Positions 7,710 to 15,954 are shown, numbered from the stretch's first letter. The stretch: 35,203 nucleotides of DNA from an uncultured Bacteroidales bacterium (GCA_937910305.1 CALEPS010000162.1:1-35203); one strand, 5' to 3'. The notes: a model not told the origin generated them from the letters alone. Numbers and translations: made by a program.

Positions 7710-8691
7710 TATAGATAGAACCGCATGGGCGGAGTTTGTGAAGGCACATCCGAAAGGAAATGTGTTTCAGACTCCGGAGATGTACGAAGTGTATGCCCAC
7801 ACGGAGCATACGATTCCATTAGTTGTAGCAGTAGAGGAACATAATGAGATAGTAGGAATACTTTTGGCGCAGATTATTACGAATGGAGATAGTTTGGCCT
7901 CATGGTTGACTGCGAGATCAATAATAATAGGCGGTCCATTGATAAAAGATGAGAGAGAAGATATCCTCTATTACTTAATAAATGCTTACAAACGGTTATT
8001 GCCGAAAAAAGTAATATATTCAGAGATACGGCCTATCTATGATATTGCTGATATAGCAACAAGTCTTAAAAGCATACGATGGAAACGCAAAGGGCATTAT
8101 AATCTATTGATGTCGCTGAATAAAACGCCAGAGGAACTCTTCGAACAAATGCATAAAGAACGGCGTCGTAATGTGAACCAGGCGATTAAGACCGGATTGG
8201 TTTTCCGAGAGGTGATAGAAAGAAGCGACGTACGCGCTATCGTAGAACTAATTAGGAAAACGTACGAACGCAAGCATGTGCCCATTTCCTATCTTGATAT
8301 GTTTGAAGAGGTTCATGAGCAAATGAAACAGTATGCCCATTTCTTCGCAAGTTATACCTCTGACGGAATAATGATAGCAGGAGAGGTACGACTATGCTAC
8401 AAAGATTTAATCTATGCATGGTTCGCCGGAAGTGATGAAGATTATTTCAAACTACGTCCTAATGATTTCACTATGTGGAATGTGATTTGCTGGGGGGCAG
8501 CGCACGGATATAAGTTATTAGATTTCGGCGGAGGTGGAGAACCGGGTGTTCCATATGGCGTTCGAGATTATAAACTCAAATATGGTTGCGAGATGTATGA
8601 TTATGGGCGGTATGTGTACGCACATCGCCCTATATCGTTATGGGCAGGAACGATTGCTTATAAATTGTATCACAGGATAAAAGGTAAATGA
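7687..8691 (+). CDS. FemAB-like GNAT-fold acyltransferase
   Basis: This 334-residue protein opens with WAEFVKAHPKGNVFQTPEMYEVY, the standard start of FemAB-related and BioF2-like double-GNAT proteins. It has the linker ELFEQMHKERRRNVNQAIKTGL around residue 150 and ends with LLDFGGGGEPGVPYGVRDYKLKYG, the conserved C-terminal GNAT motif. These enzymes transfer an aminoacyl or acyl group to an amine. In polysaccharide loci they are thought to decorate amino sugars. It overlaps the GT4 gene by 23 nt and the aminotransferase gene by 4 nt (ATGA). With an aminotransferase next door, acylation of a newly made amino sugar is a reasonable inference. Confidence 0.8.
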   Translation: MKILSENNIDRTAWAEFVKAHPKGNVFQTPEMYEVYAHTEHTIPLVVAVEEHNEIVGILLAQIITNGDSLASWLTARSIIIGGPLIKDEREDILYYLINAYKRLLPKKVIYSEIRPIYDIADIATSLKSIRWKRKGHYNLLMSLNKTPEELFEQMHKERRRNVNQAIKTGLVFREVIERSDVRAIVELIRKTYERKHVPISYLDMFEEVHEQMKQYAHFFASYTSDGIMIAGEVRLCYKDLIYAWFAGSDEDYFKLRPNDFTMWNVICWGAAHGYKLLDFGGGGEPGVPYGVRDYKLKYGCEMYDYGRYVYAHRPISLWAGTIAYKLYHRIKGK

Positions 8692-9701
8692 TACCGCGAT
8701 TAGACATACGGTTTCCGCTGAGGAGGCAATGGCAATATTGGTTCGGTAAGCAGTATGAACCCAGAGAGGGTGAGTACCTGCTCAACCATGCGCGGACGGG
8801 GATTGTGCTGACGCTACGTGCTTCTTTGCCCGACGGCGGCAGAGTAGGGGTAGTGGCGTATAACTGTCATACGGTCGCCAATGCGGTAGTGAACGCCGGA
8901 TGTACTCCTATATTTGTGGATGTAACAGACGAACTGAAGATAGATGTTGCCACCATACCGACTGATCTGGATGCTATCGTAGTGACGAATCTGTTCGGAA
9001 TAAGGAACGATATCTCTGCCATCCGAAAGAGATGTCCGAGAGCCATCATTATCGTGGATAATGCACACGGCTATGGTCTGCCGGCAGAGGGAGATTTTAC
9101 GGTATATAGCATCAACCAAGGGAAGTTTCCGGCATTAGGAGAAGGCGGTATTCTGAAGGTAGCACCTTCTATTTCAAATTTTAGATTGCAAATTTTTGAT
9201 TTATATGCTAAGTTACCCGCTTATACTATATTAGCGCAGGTGAAGTTATTTTGCTCGATGATTATGAAAGCTATTGCCTATTCGCGGTGCATCTATTGGC
9301 TTGTACAGCGAGAAAAGAAAAAAGTAGTTGTTAATCCTCTGCAAGACATAGCCATGTACTCTATGGCGCCCGGAATAAAACGTCTCTACGCAGCGGCATT
9401 GCCGAAGATAGATGCAGAAATAGAAATGCAGAAAAGCAACGCCGAGCGAATTAAGGAATTGGCAGTAGGTCAGTTAGTAGATGAATGGCTGGAGGGGAAT
9501 AATGCCTTTATGCTCGTTGCGCGAACAGAGAATGTACAAGAACTGAAAGAGTGGTTCGAAAAGCAAGGTGTAGAGACAGAAACACATTTCAAGCATGCGA
9601 TAGATTGGGCAAAAGAGTTTGGATATGTTCCCGGCTCGTGTCCCATGGCTGAACGATTGACGAAAGAATTAGTAATGATTCCGACTTATACGAAGATATG
9701 A
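8688..9701 (+). CDS. DegT/DnrJ/EryC1-type PLP aminotransferase (divergent)
   Basis: The 337-residue protein keeps the fold-type-I PLP landmarks of sugar aminotransferases. VDNAHGYG has D124 (the pyridine-N partner) and SINQGKFPALGEGG has K146 as the Schiff-base lysine, with the family GEGG after it. The N-terminal region (HARTGIVLTLRASLP...VAYNCHTVANAVVNAG) matches the usual 'alpha-helix plus Y/C-H' substrate region. It is shorter and more divergent than WecE or ArnB. Residues about 160-175 (SISNFRLQIFDLYAK) are encoded by a heptamer-like repeat at 9176-9203. It overlaps the neighbouring genes by 4 nt on each side (ATGA). It presumably makes an amino sugar for the glycan. Confidence 0.8.
   Translation: MIPRLDIRFPLRRQWQYWFGKQYEPREGEYLLNHARTGIVLTLRASLPDGGRVGVVAYNCHTVANAVVNAGCTPIFVDVTDELKIDVATIPTDLDAIVVTNLFGIRNDISAIRKRCPRAIIIVDNAHGYGLPAEGDFTVYSINQGKFPALGEGGILKVAPSISNFRLQIFDLYAKLPAYTILAQVKLFCSMIMKAIAYSRCIYWLVQREKKKVVVNPLQDIAMYSMAPGIKRLYAAALPKIDAEIEMQKSNAERIKELAVGQLVDEWLEGNNAFMLVARTENVQELKEWFEKQGVETETHFKHAIDWAKEFGYVPGSCPMAERLTKELVMIPTYTKI
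9176..9203. repeat. Heptamer repeat inside the aminotransferase gene
   Basis: AAATTTT (9176-9182), AGATTGC, AAATTTT (9190-9196) and TGATTTA are four phased 7-nt units in the reading frame. They encode part of a segment just after the PLP-lysine region. The AT-rich style matches the intergenic heptamer arrays elsewhere in the window. Confidence 0.5.
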
Positions 9702-10861
9702 ATATATTAGTACAATTGGTGCATCCTGCGCATTATTACTATTATCGAGATACGATGCGTAACCTCAAAAACGATGGACATAACGTGGTTGTTGCTATCG
9801 TAAAAAAAGATATGCTCGCAGATCTTTTGAAAGCAGACGGGGTGGAATACGTAGATATTTGTCCCAAATCGCACAAGAAATGGGGTAAGACAGGTATTGT
9901 GTATGATATGATAATGCGAGATATTCGTATGTTGCGTCTTACTATGAAACATCATATAGATCTTCTGACTGGTTCTACCATTGAGACTGCGCATATCGGA
10001 TGGCTATTCCGGAAACCCAATATCAATATTGGAGAAGATGATGCGGCGGTGGTGATGAAATATATCAAGAATATAGCACCGTTTGTAGGAGTGCGGTTGA
10101 CTCCCGATTGCTGCAACAATGGTCCTATAGAGTATAAGTCCGTGCATTTCCCGAGTTATTTCAAGACAGCCTACCTCCGACCGGGATATTTTATGGCTGA
10201 TAAAGCAAAAGTAGAGCAATATGGGATATCGGTAGAGGCACCTTATTTCCTGATTCGTTTTTCTGCGTTGAATGCGCATCATGATGTGGGGATTAGAGGT
10301 ATCAATGCAGAAATAGCACAACGGCTGATTGATATCCTCGCTCCGCATGGACGGATATATATAACGTCCGAACGACCGCTGGAACCGCAGTTTGAGCAGT
10401 ATCGAATTCACATCAATCCGCTGGATATGCATCATGTGATGGCATTCGCATCAATATATATTGGTGATAGTCAAACAATGGCTGCTGAGGCCGGAGTATT
10501 AGGTGTGCCCTTTGTGCGGTTCAATGATTTTGTAGGAAGGATAGGGTATCTTAAGGAACTGGAAGATGTTTATGAACTCGGTTATGGCATCCATGCTACA
10601 CCATTGGCTGCCGATAGTACTATTCGTCGTGCAGATGGTTCAACACCGCCGAGTGGGGTAGAGGCACTCTACAAACGCGTGGAACAACTTGTGGCAATGC
10701 CTGCGGAAGAACGGAGGACGACTTTCCATGCACGTCGCGAGAAGATGCTCTCTGAGAAAATAGATTGCGCCAAGTTCTTGACATGGTTTATTGAGAATTA
10801 CCCCGCATCCGCAGAAGAAACGAAGAATGCAGATAAGGAGTTCTGGATGAAATTTAAATGA
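9698..10861 (+). CDS. DUF354-family GT-B-like protein
   Basis: This 387-residue protein starts MNILVQLVHPAHYYYYRDTM and continues with the DUF354 features: DLLTGSTIETAHIGWL, NINIGEDDAAVV, a LRPGYF segment and a C-terminal IYIGDSQTMAAEAGVLGVPFVRF (about 250-272). That last segment corresponds to the sugar-nucleotide site of the UDP-GlcNAc 2-epimerase/glycosyltransferase B fold. DUF354 proteins are common in archaeal and Bacteroidetes glycan loci, but their reaction is not established in my knowledge. It overlaps the aminotransferase gene by 4 nt. It is followed 14 nt later by a TIR-like gene that does not fit the pathway. Confidence 0.75.
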   Translation: MNILVQLVHPAHYYYYRDTMRNLKNDGHNVVVAIVKKDMLADLLKADGVEYVDICPKSHKKWGKTGIVYDMIMRDIRMLRLTMKHHIDLLTGSTIETAHIGWLFRKPNINIGEDDAAVVMKYIKNIAPFVGVRLTPDCCNNGPIEYKSVHFPSYFKTAYLRPGYFMADKAKVEQYGISVEAPYFLIRFSALNAHHDVGIRGINAEIAQRLIDILAPHGRIYITSERPLEPQFEQYRIHINPLDMHHVMAFASIYIGDSQTMAAEAGVLGVPFVRFNDFVGRIGYLKELEDVYELGYGIHATPLAADSTIRRADGSTPPSGVEALYKRVEQLVAMPAEERRTTFHARREKMLSEKIDCAKFLTWFIENYPASAEETKNADKEFWMKFK

Positions 10862-10875
10862 TATGATGTAGGCAT

Positions 10876-12060
10876 ATGATAGAGCAGAAAAAGATACGGA
10901 TATTCTTTTCGTGGCAGTCAGATAAAGGGGAAAGTAAAAAGACAATCCAGACAGAACTAAAGAATGTGAAAAAGCGATTAGTCGCCGATGGCATTGTGCT
11001 TATTGTTGATCAAGATACTCGTGATAGAATAGGGACTGAGAAAATCGAGGTCTCTGTATTGCAGAAAATATATGATTGTGATATTTTTATAGCCGATTTG
11101 ACTCCTGTCGCGAAAGTTAATGTAGAAGAAAGTGATGGTTCCAATAGATATAAATTGATGCCCAATTCCAATGTGATGTATGAATACGGATATGCTGTTG
11201 GAGTCAAAGGCATGAAGCGAATGATTGCAGTAGCAAACATGCAAGAAGGAGAACTTCTTGAGCAGTTGCCATTTGATATAAATCATGATACAATCATTTC
11301 ATTTGCACTAGATGGAGAGAAGCATATGTCCCTTTATTCTCTTATTAAACGACTGAGTAATGAAGTGGCCGCAGAGAGAGAACAAAAGAAAAAACAGTAT
11401 GAATGTAAAGCGTTTTTTATGCAAGATGAGAAAGGGTACGAACGAATAACTATTCACCCGAAATATAAGAAAATTCAATATGTTAGAAAGGATAATCCCG
11501 AGCATATAAGCCAAACTCCGCCATCTGCTCTCATGTCAACGATGGAATTGTTGTCCTCTTATGTGGACCATATAAGTAAAACAGGGAACATCGTCCCTTC
11601 CGATAACCTTGTTAGTATAAAGTCATATTCTCAAATAATTGATCATTCTGCTTGTCCTATGCGATTTACAGTGGCTAACATAGGTGAATATGAGTTGGAT
11701 AATCTGTATCTATTTATCAAAATCGAAACACCTAATGTTTCATTTACCAAGGATAATAGAGAGAATAAAGGAATTGGAATAAATTTTTTAAAGACAGATT
11801 ACATAATTATCAACGAGAATAGAATGCAATGTAAAATGGGATTAATAAATCCGGATATGATGGTCACAACAGATTTGATTTATATGACTATACCGCATGG
11901 CGTAGAACAAGTTTCCTTATCATGGCAGATTAAGTCCACGAGACATCAACAAGGTGGAATGATGATTATTGATGTTAAGCCGGAGTATGAGTACGAAGTG
12001 GCTGAAAACAATGTGAAAGCAGGTACAGAGGAAATAATTGCATATAAAGAATATAAGTAA
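10876..12060 (+). CDS. TIR-like 'FxSWQSD' protein (putative immune effector)
   Basis: This 394-residue protein has an N-terminal domain (about residues 6-145) with the landmarks of a TIR-like family common in bacterial defence neighbourhoods. These are IRIFFSWQSDKGES at the first strand, DQDTRDRIG followed by I-x-x-S-V-L-Q-K-I, DCDIFIADLTP, PNSNVMYEYGYAVGV (E103 as a possible catalytic or binding Glu) and QLPFDI. The C-terminal 240 residues look like beta-rich domains with no recognised motif. There is no membrane segment. It is AT-rich relative to wecB downstream and sits inside a polysaccharide operon, so it looks like transferred cargo. NADase activity is a family-level possibility only. 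Confidence 0.7.
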   Translation: MIEQKKIRIFFSWQSDKGESKKTIQTELKNVKKRLVADGIVLIVDQDTRDRIGTEKIEVSVLQKIYDCDIFIADLTPVAKVNVEESDGSNRYKLMPNSNVMYEYGYAVGVKGMKRMIAVANMQEGELLEQLPFDINHDTIISFALDGEKHMSLYSLIKRLSNEVAAEREQKKKQYECKAFFMQDEKGYERITIHPKYKKIQYVRKDNPEHISQTPPSALMSTMELLSSYVDHISKTGNIVPSDNLVSIKSYSQIIDHSACPMRFTVANIGEYELDNLYLFIKIETPNVSFTKDNRENKGIGINFLKTDYIIINENRMQCKMGLINPDMMVTTDLIYMTIPHGVEQVSLSWQIKSTRHQQGGMMIIDVKPEYEYEVAENNVKAGTEEIIAYKEYK

Positions 12061-12075
12061 CAGATAATAGAATTA

Positions 12076-12131
12076 GTGAAATTATTACAAGAACTATGGA
12101 TTATATTAGAATTATATCTGTATAATTTCAC
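12076..12131. repeat. Long-loop inverted repeat after the TIR-like gene
   Basis: GTGAAATTAT (12076-12085) and ATAATTTCAC (12122-12131) are exact 10-bp reverse complements separated by 36 nt. The element lies in the 117-nt gap between the TIR-like gene and wecB. It could be a hairpin in the transcript or the edge of an inserted segment. No promoter was recognised in this gap. Confidence 0.4.
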
Positions 12132-12177
12132 GCACAAAACGCATAGACGCAAAGTAAACTAAGAAAACGATTAAATT

Positions 12178-13362
12178 ATGCATATAACATTGATTGCAGG
12201 GGCGAGGCCCAATTTTATGAAGATTGCTGCGTTGGTGCATGCCATTCAGGCTGCGCAGCAAGCCGGTAAGGACGTCCAATACCGGCTGGTGCATACGGGG
12301 CAGCATTATGATAAGAACATGAGCGACACGTTCTTTGAGGAACTCGGCATACCAGCTCCGGATGTGAACCTCGGCTGTGGCGGTGGTACACAGGCGGAGC
12401 AAACGGCAGCAATCATGGTGGCGTTTGAGAAAGAACTGATGGCGCATCCCACGGATATTGTGCTCGTAGTAGGAGACGTAACCAGCACCATGGCTTGCTC
12501 TATCGTAGCCAAGAAACTGAACACGAGGGTTTGTCATGTGGAAGCCGGAATCCGTTCTTGGGATTTGACCATGCCGGAGGAGATCAACCGCATGGTAACA
12601 GACAGTTTGGCAGATTATATGTTCACAACATCCGAAGTGGCGAACAGGAATTTAACTCGGCAAGGAGCCGAATTAGTCGAAAGTCAGAAGTCGAAAGTCG
12701 AAAGAGATACTCTGCCGGAAGATAAATATGCCTATGAGCGGGTACCCCAGCAGGTTTGGCATGTGGGGAATGTGATGATTGATACGCTGCTGGCGAACAG
12801 GGCAAGGTTTAAGAAGCCACAAGTATGGGACGAATTGGGGTTGAAAGAAAAGGAATATATCGTGATGACTATGCACCGGCCGGCGAACGTAGATGAAGAG
12901 AGCCATCTCAAAGCCATGATGGAGCAGATCGTCACTAATGTACACGGCTTACCTATCATCTTCCCGATTCACCCGAGGACGGCGTTAAGGCTGAAGGAAT
13001 TAGTGAATGAGGGAGTGAGTGAGTTAGGGAATGAGCGATTCCGTAATCTGCATATCGTAGAGCCGATGGGGTATCTGGAGTTCAACTATCTGGTGGAACG
13101 CGCGAAGGCAGTAGTGACCGATTCCGGAGGTATCACAGAGGAGACAACCGTAATGGGAGTACCATGTATCACGTTGCGCGACAACACCGAGCGGCCGGAG
13201 ACCTGCACCATAGGAACCAATGAACTGATAGGAACCAATCCCGCTGCCATCAAGCCGGCGTTGGATAAACTTTTTGCCGGAGAATGGAAGAAAGGAGCGA
13301 TCCCAGAGTTATGGGACGGTCATACGGCAGAAAGAATTGTGGAGATTTTGGCGAGGCTGTAG
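12178..13362 (+). CDS. wecB: UDP-N-acetylglucosamine 2-epimerase (non-hydrolysing)
   Basis: This 394-residue enzyme interconverts UDP-GlcNAc and UDP-ManNAc. Diagnostic segments in order are AGARPNFMKIAAL (7-19), HTGQHYD, VVGDVTSTMA (about 97-106), CHVEAGIRSWDLTMPEEINR, MTMHRPANVDEE and VVTDSGGITEETTVMGVP. All the expected active-site blocks are present. Relative to typical WecB, residues about 165-185 form an extra loop encoded partly by 7-nt repeats (12676-12703). A second run of 7-nt units encodes NEGVSELGN (about 13000-13034). It provides ManNAc-type precursor for the glycan operon. No promoter was seen, so read-through from upstream or an unrecognised promoter is needed. Confidence 0.95.
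   Translation: MHITLIAGARPNFMKIAALVHAIQAAQQAGKDVQYRLVHTGQHYDKNMSDTFFEELGIPAPDVNLGCGGGTQAEQTAAIMVAFEKELMAHPTDIVLVVGDVTSTMACSIVAKKLNTRVCHVEAGIRSWDLTMPEEINRMVTDSLADYMFTTSEVANRNLTRQGAELVESQKSKVERDTLPEDKYAYERVPQQVWHVGNVMIDTLLANRARFKKPQVWDELGLKEKEYIVMTMHRPANVDEESHLKAMMEQIVTNVHGLPIIFPIHPRTALRLKELVNEGVSELGNERFRNLHIVEPMGYLEFNYLVERAKAVVTDSGGITEETTVMGVPCITLRDNTERPETCTIGTNELIGTNPAAIKPALDKLFAGEWKKGAIPELWDGHTAERIVEILARL
12676..12703. repeat. Heptamer array inside wecB
   Basis: GTCGAAA, GTCAGAA, GTCGAAA and GTCGAAA are four phased units in the wecB reading frame, encoding a charged loop. The GTCGAAA unit also occurs in the ftsA-ftsZ intergenic array, so coding and non-coding copies belong to one family. 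Confidence 0.7.
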
Positions 13363-13410
13363 ATAATAGATAATTGCTTCGGCTATGCCGATAGATAATT
13401 GATAATTGAT
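13361..13410. repeat. Heptamer-style repeat between wecB and the initiating transferase
   Basis: AGATAAT and GATAATTG-type units surround a small dyad, GCTTCGGCTATGCCGA. The last units (GATAATTGATAATTGAT) run directly into the ATG at 13411. The same GATAATTGCTTCG phrase occurs at about 911-923 in the left-hand repeat region. Confidence 0.6.
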
Positions 13411-14925
13411 ATGATCAGGGAAAGTTGGAAAAGGAGGATAGCGGTAGATATCATCGTATGGGTGATAGCGGCGTTGCTATGCATGCTATGGCGATGGGTG
13501 GCTAACAAGAGCGAGATAGTGCATTACTGGGCACTGTTCGGTATATTGGCTGCGCTATGGGTGCTGGTGGGATTCGTGGTGCAGTTATACCGGTCATACA
13601 AAGAGATGTGGTTCTGGCAAGCAATGGTGTCGCTGGTGGCGGATGCCGGTATCCTGATAGGGTTATGCTGGTGGTTGCTGCCGCAGACGGCATATAACCT
13701 CTCGCCGCGTGTAGCGACATGGACAATCCTGATCGTAGGCGGAATAGAGACCGTCGTGGTGCTGATTGAACATTACTGGAAATACGCGACGAACATGACC
13801 GTTCCCGCCATGCAGATCGAGCAGCGCGAAAACGCCAAGGTGACACGGCCGGACAAGAAACGAAACAAGACATCCATCGAAGCAGTACATCAGTCGGTGC
13901 TATCCGTTACGACAGAAGCGGACTACTATATGCTGCGTAAGAAAGCGCGGCTCGATTCCACACAGACGAAAGTGGTATGTGACCGTAACCGGTTCGCTTT
14001 CCTCCAGATACCGGATTATCAATATGAGACGATTGTGGATCTGACGCTGCTCAATGACGCCAAGGGTATCAACCGGAGGTTCTGTATTGTGAACCAGAAA
14101 CTGCCAGACGAAGGCAGGTATGTATGTTGCTACCGGCCGCAAGAGTATATCAAATCCAAGATACTTGCCCGATACCCCAAGGGCATCAACTGGATCGTAT
14201 ATACGCTTTATTTCATCCAGAAACGCGTATGGCCCAGACTGATGCTGACCAGCCGGCTTTATTACGACGTGACCAAAGGACGGAAACGTATGCTGAGCAA
14301 GACAGAGGTGTTAGGACGGCTCTATTATTGCGGATTCGAAGTAGATGAGATCGTACCAATGGGGCATATCGAATATGTGTTTGCCCATCGTCATTCCCAG
14401 CCTTATCCCCAGGAGCAGATCAAGGTCTATGGTCCGCTGATCAAGTTAGCGCGCGTATGTAAGAATAAGGAGATCCGGTATTTCTACAAAGCCCGCACGA
14501 TGCACCCTTATGCCGAGTATATCCAGAAATACGTCTTCGACGCCCGCGGAGGTATGGATATAGCGGATAAGAGCAACGATGACTGGCGGATCACTACATG
14601 GGGTAAGTTCATGCGCAAATACTGGCTGGATGAGTTACCGATGCTGATCAACTGGTTCAAGGGCGACGTGAAGTTAGTAGGCGTACGGCCGCTCAGCAAA
14701 ACGATGTTTGACACCTATCCGGAATGGTTGCAGGAGAAGAGGACCCAATGCAAGCCGGGTCTGATACCTCCTTTCTACATCGACCATCCGCAGAACTACG
14801 AAGAACTATTCGCAAGCGAAAACAAATATCTGACGGAATATATGGAGCACCCGTTCCGGACGGATGTGAAGTACTTCTTCCTGACGATGCGGTCTATCGT
14901 GACACGCAAAACACATAGTGCATAA
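13411..14925 (+). CDS. Polyprenyl-phosphate hexose-1-phosphate initiating transferase
   Basis: I chose the ATG at 13411 (MIRESWKRR). An in-frame TTG at 13399 falls inside the repeat. The 504-residue protein has hydrophobic segments at about 11-30, 40-61 and 73-90 plus one near 105-118, a central domain of unknown role, and a C-terminal bacterial sugar-transferase domain (PF02397 type). That domain has KARTMHPYAEYI, NDDWRITTWGKFMRKYWLDELPMLINW and KGDVKLVGVRPLS. D407-E408 is the catalytic-type Asp-Glu pair. The usual LVGPRP reads LVGVRP here. The enzyme starts repeat-unit synthesis by loading a hexose-1-phosphate onto undecaprenyl phosphate. Its place after wecB fits the pathway. Confidence 0.88.
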   Translation: MIRESWKRRIAVDIIVWVIAALLCMLWRWVANKSEIVHYWALFGILAALWVLVGFVVQLYRSYKEMWFWQAMVSLVADAGILIGLCWWLLPQTAYNLSPRVATWTILIVGGIETVVVLIEHYWKYATNMTVPAMQIEQRENAKVTRPDKKRNKTSIEAVHQSVLSVTTEADYYMLRKKARLDSTQTKVVCDRNRFAFLQIPDYQYETIVDLTLLNDAKGINRRFCIVNQKLPDEGRYVCCYRPQEYIKSKILARYPKGINWIVYTLYFIQKRVWPRLMLTSRLYYDVTKGRKRMLSKTEVLGRLYYCGFEVDEIVPMGHIEYVFAHRHSQPYPQEQIKVYGPLIKLARVCKNKEIRYFYKARTMHPYAEYIQKYVFDARGGMDIADKSNDDWRITTWGKFMRKYWLDELPMLINWFKGDVKLVGVRPLSKTMFDTYPEWLQEKRTQCKPGLIPPFYIDHPQNYEELFASENKYLTEYMEHPFRTDVKYFFLTMRSIVTRKTHSA

Positions 14926-14939
14926 AATCATTATTATCT

Positions 14940-15911
14940 ATGGATATATCAATTATTGTGCCTCTCTACAACGAGGCGGAATCGCTGCCGAAACTGAACG
15001 AATGGATCGCGCGAGTGATGAAAGAGAACGGATTCTCCTTCGAGATTATCTATGTCAATGACGGCTCGACGGACGAGTCGTGGAAAGTGATAGAGAAGTT
15101 ACAAAGGGACGAAGTACAAAGTACGAAGGAGGAAGGACATGTGCATGGTATCTGTTTCAGACGGAACTACGGCAAGAGCGCAGCGCTGTATTGCGGATTC
15201 AAGGCTGCTCAAGGCGATGTGGTGATCACGATGGATGCCGACCTGCAGGACAGTCCGGATGAGATACCGGCACTATACCGTATGATCAAGGAAGATGGGT
15301 ATGATCTGGTAAGCGGATGGAAGCAGAAACGATATGACAACAAGCTGACCAAGAACCTGCCGTCCAAGCTCTTCAACGCAACGGCGCGCAGAGTGACCGG
15401 CATTCAGTTGCACGACATGAACTGCGGACTGAAAGCCTATCGTCTGGAGGTAGTGAAGAACATCGAGGTCTTCAGCGAGATGCACCGTTATATCCCGTAT
15501 CTGGCTAAGAACGCCGGGTTCACCAAGATAGGCGAGAAAGTGGTGCAGCACCGCAAGAGAGAGTTCGGAACTTCCAAATTCGGTCTGAACAGGTTCGTGA
15601 ACGGCTATCTGGATCTGATGACCCTCTGGTTTCTCAATAAGTTCGGCAAACAACCGATGCATTTCTTCGGTCTGGTGGGAAGTCTGATGTTCCTGATCGG
15701 ATTTATCGCTGTGCTCGTTGTAGGCGGCATGAAATGGTATGCTTTGGCGAACGGCGTGCCGGCGATGCTGGTAGGTGTCAACCCGTATTTCCATATTGCG
15801 ATACTGATGATGATCCTGGGATGTATGCTGTTCCTCGCCGGATTCCTGGCAGAACTGGTGATCCGTAACTCGCCATCCCGGAACGACTATCTGATCAAGG
15901 AAGAGATTTGA
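14940..15911 (+). CDS. GT2 glycosyltransferase, DPM1/GtrB-like, two C-terminal TMs
   Basis: This 323-residue protein has the GT-A signature VPLYNEAESLP (8-18), VNDGSTDES (about 40-48), RRNYGKSAAL and MDADLQDSPDEIP with the metal-binding D-x-D near residues 99-101. The membrane end has two hydrophobic segments, about 243-263 and 280-305. This layout is that of GtrB, ArnC and DPM1-like enzymes, which load a sugar onto polyprenyl phosphate. A GT-C transferase at 4716 could use that donor. The loop DEVQSTKEEG (about 57-66) is encoded by five phased heptamers at 15101-15135 and looks like extra length before the RRNYGK block. Confidence 0.88.
   Translation: MDISIIVPLYNEAESLPKLNEWIARVMKENGFSFEIIYVNDGSTDESWKVIEKLQRDEVQSTKEEGHVHGICFRRNYGKSAALYCGFKAAQGDVVITMDADLQDSPDEIPALYRMIKEDGYDLVSGWKQKRYDNKLTKNLPSKLFNATARRVTGIQLHDMNCGLKAYRLEVVKNIEVFSEMHRYIPYLAKNAGFTKIGEKVVQHRKREFGTSKFGLNRFVNGYLDLMTLWFLNKFGKQPMHFFGLVGSLMFLIGFIAVLVVGGMKWYALANGVPAMLVGVNPYFHIAILMMILGCMLFLAGFLAELVIRNSPSRNDYLIKEEI
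15101..15135. repeat. Heptamer array inside the GT2 gene
   Basis: Five phased 7-nt units (ACAAAGG, GACGAAG, TACAAAG, TACGAAG, GAGGAAG) lie in frame within the nucleotide-binding domain, in a loop where length variation is tolerated. Confidence 0.6.
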
Positions 15912-15913
15912 TG

Positions 15914-15948
15914 TAATTGATAATTGATAATTTATAATTGATAATTGA
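15914..15948. repeat. Perfectly phased 5 x 7-nt array (TAATTGA)
   Basis: TAATTGA, TAATTGA, TAATTTA, TAATTGA, TAATTGA fill the gap between the GT2 stop (15909-15911) and the next ATG (15955). Nothing else is present in the gap. Confidence 0.85.
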
Positions 15949-15954
15949 TGATAG

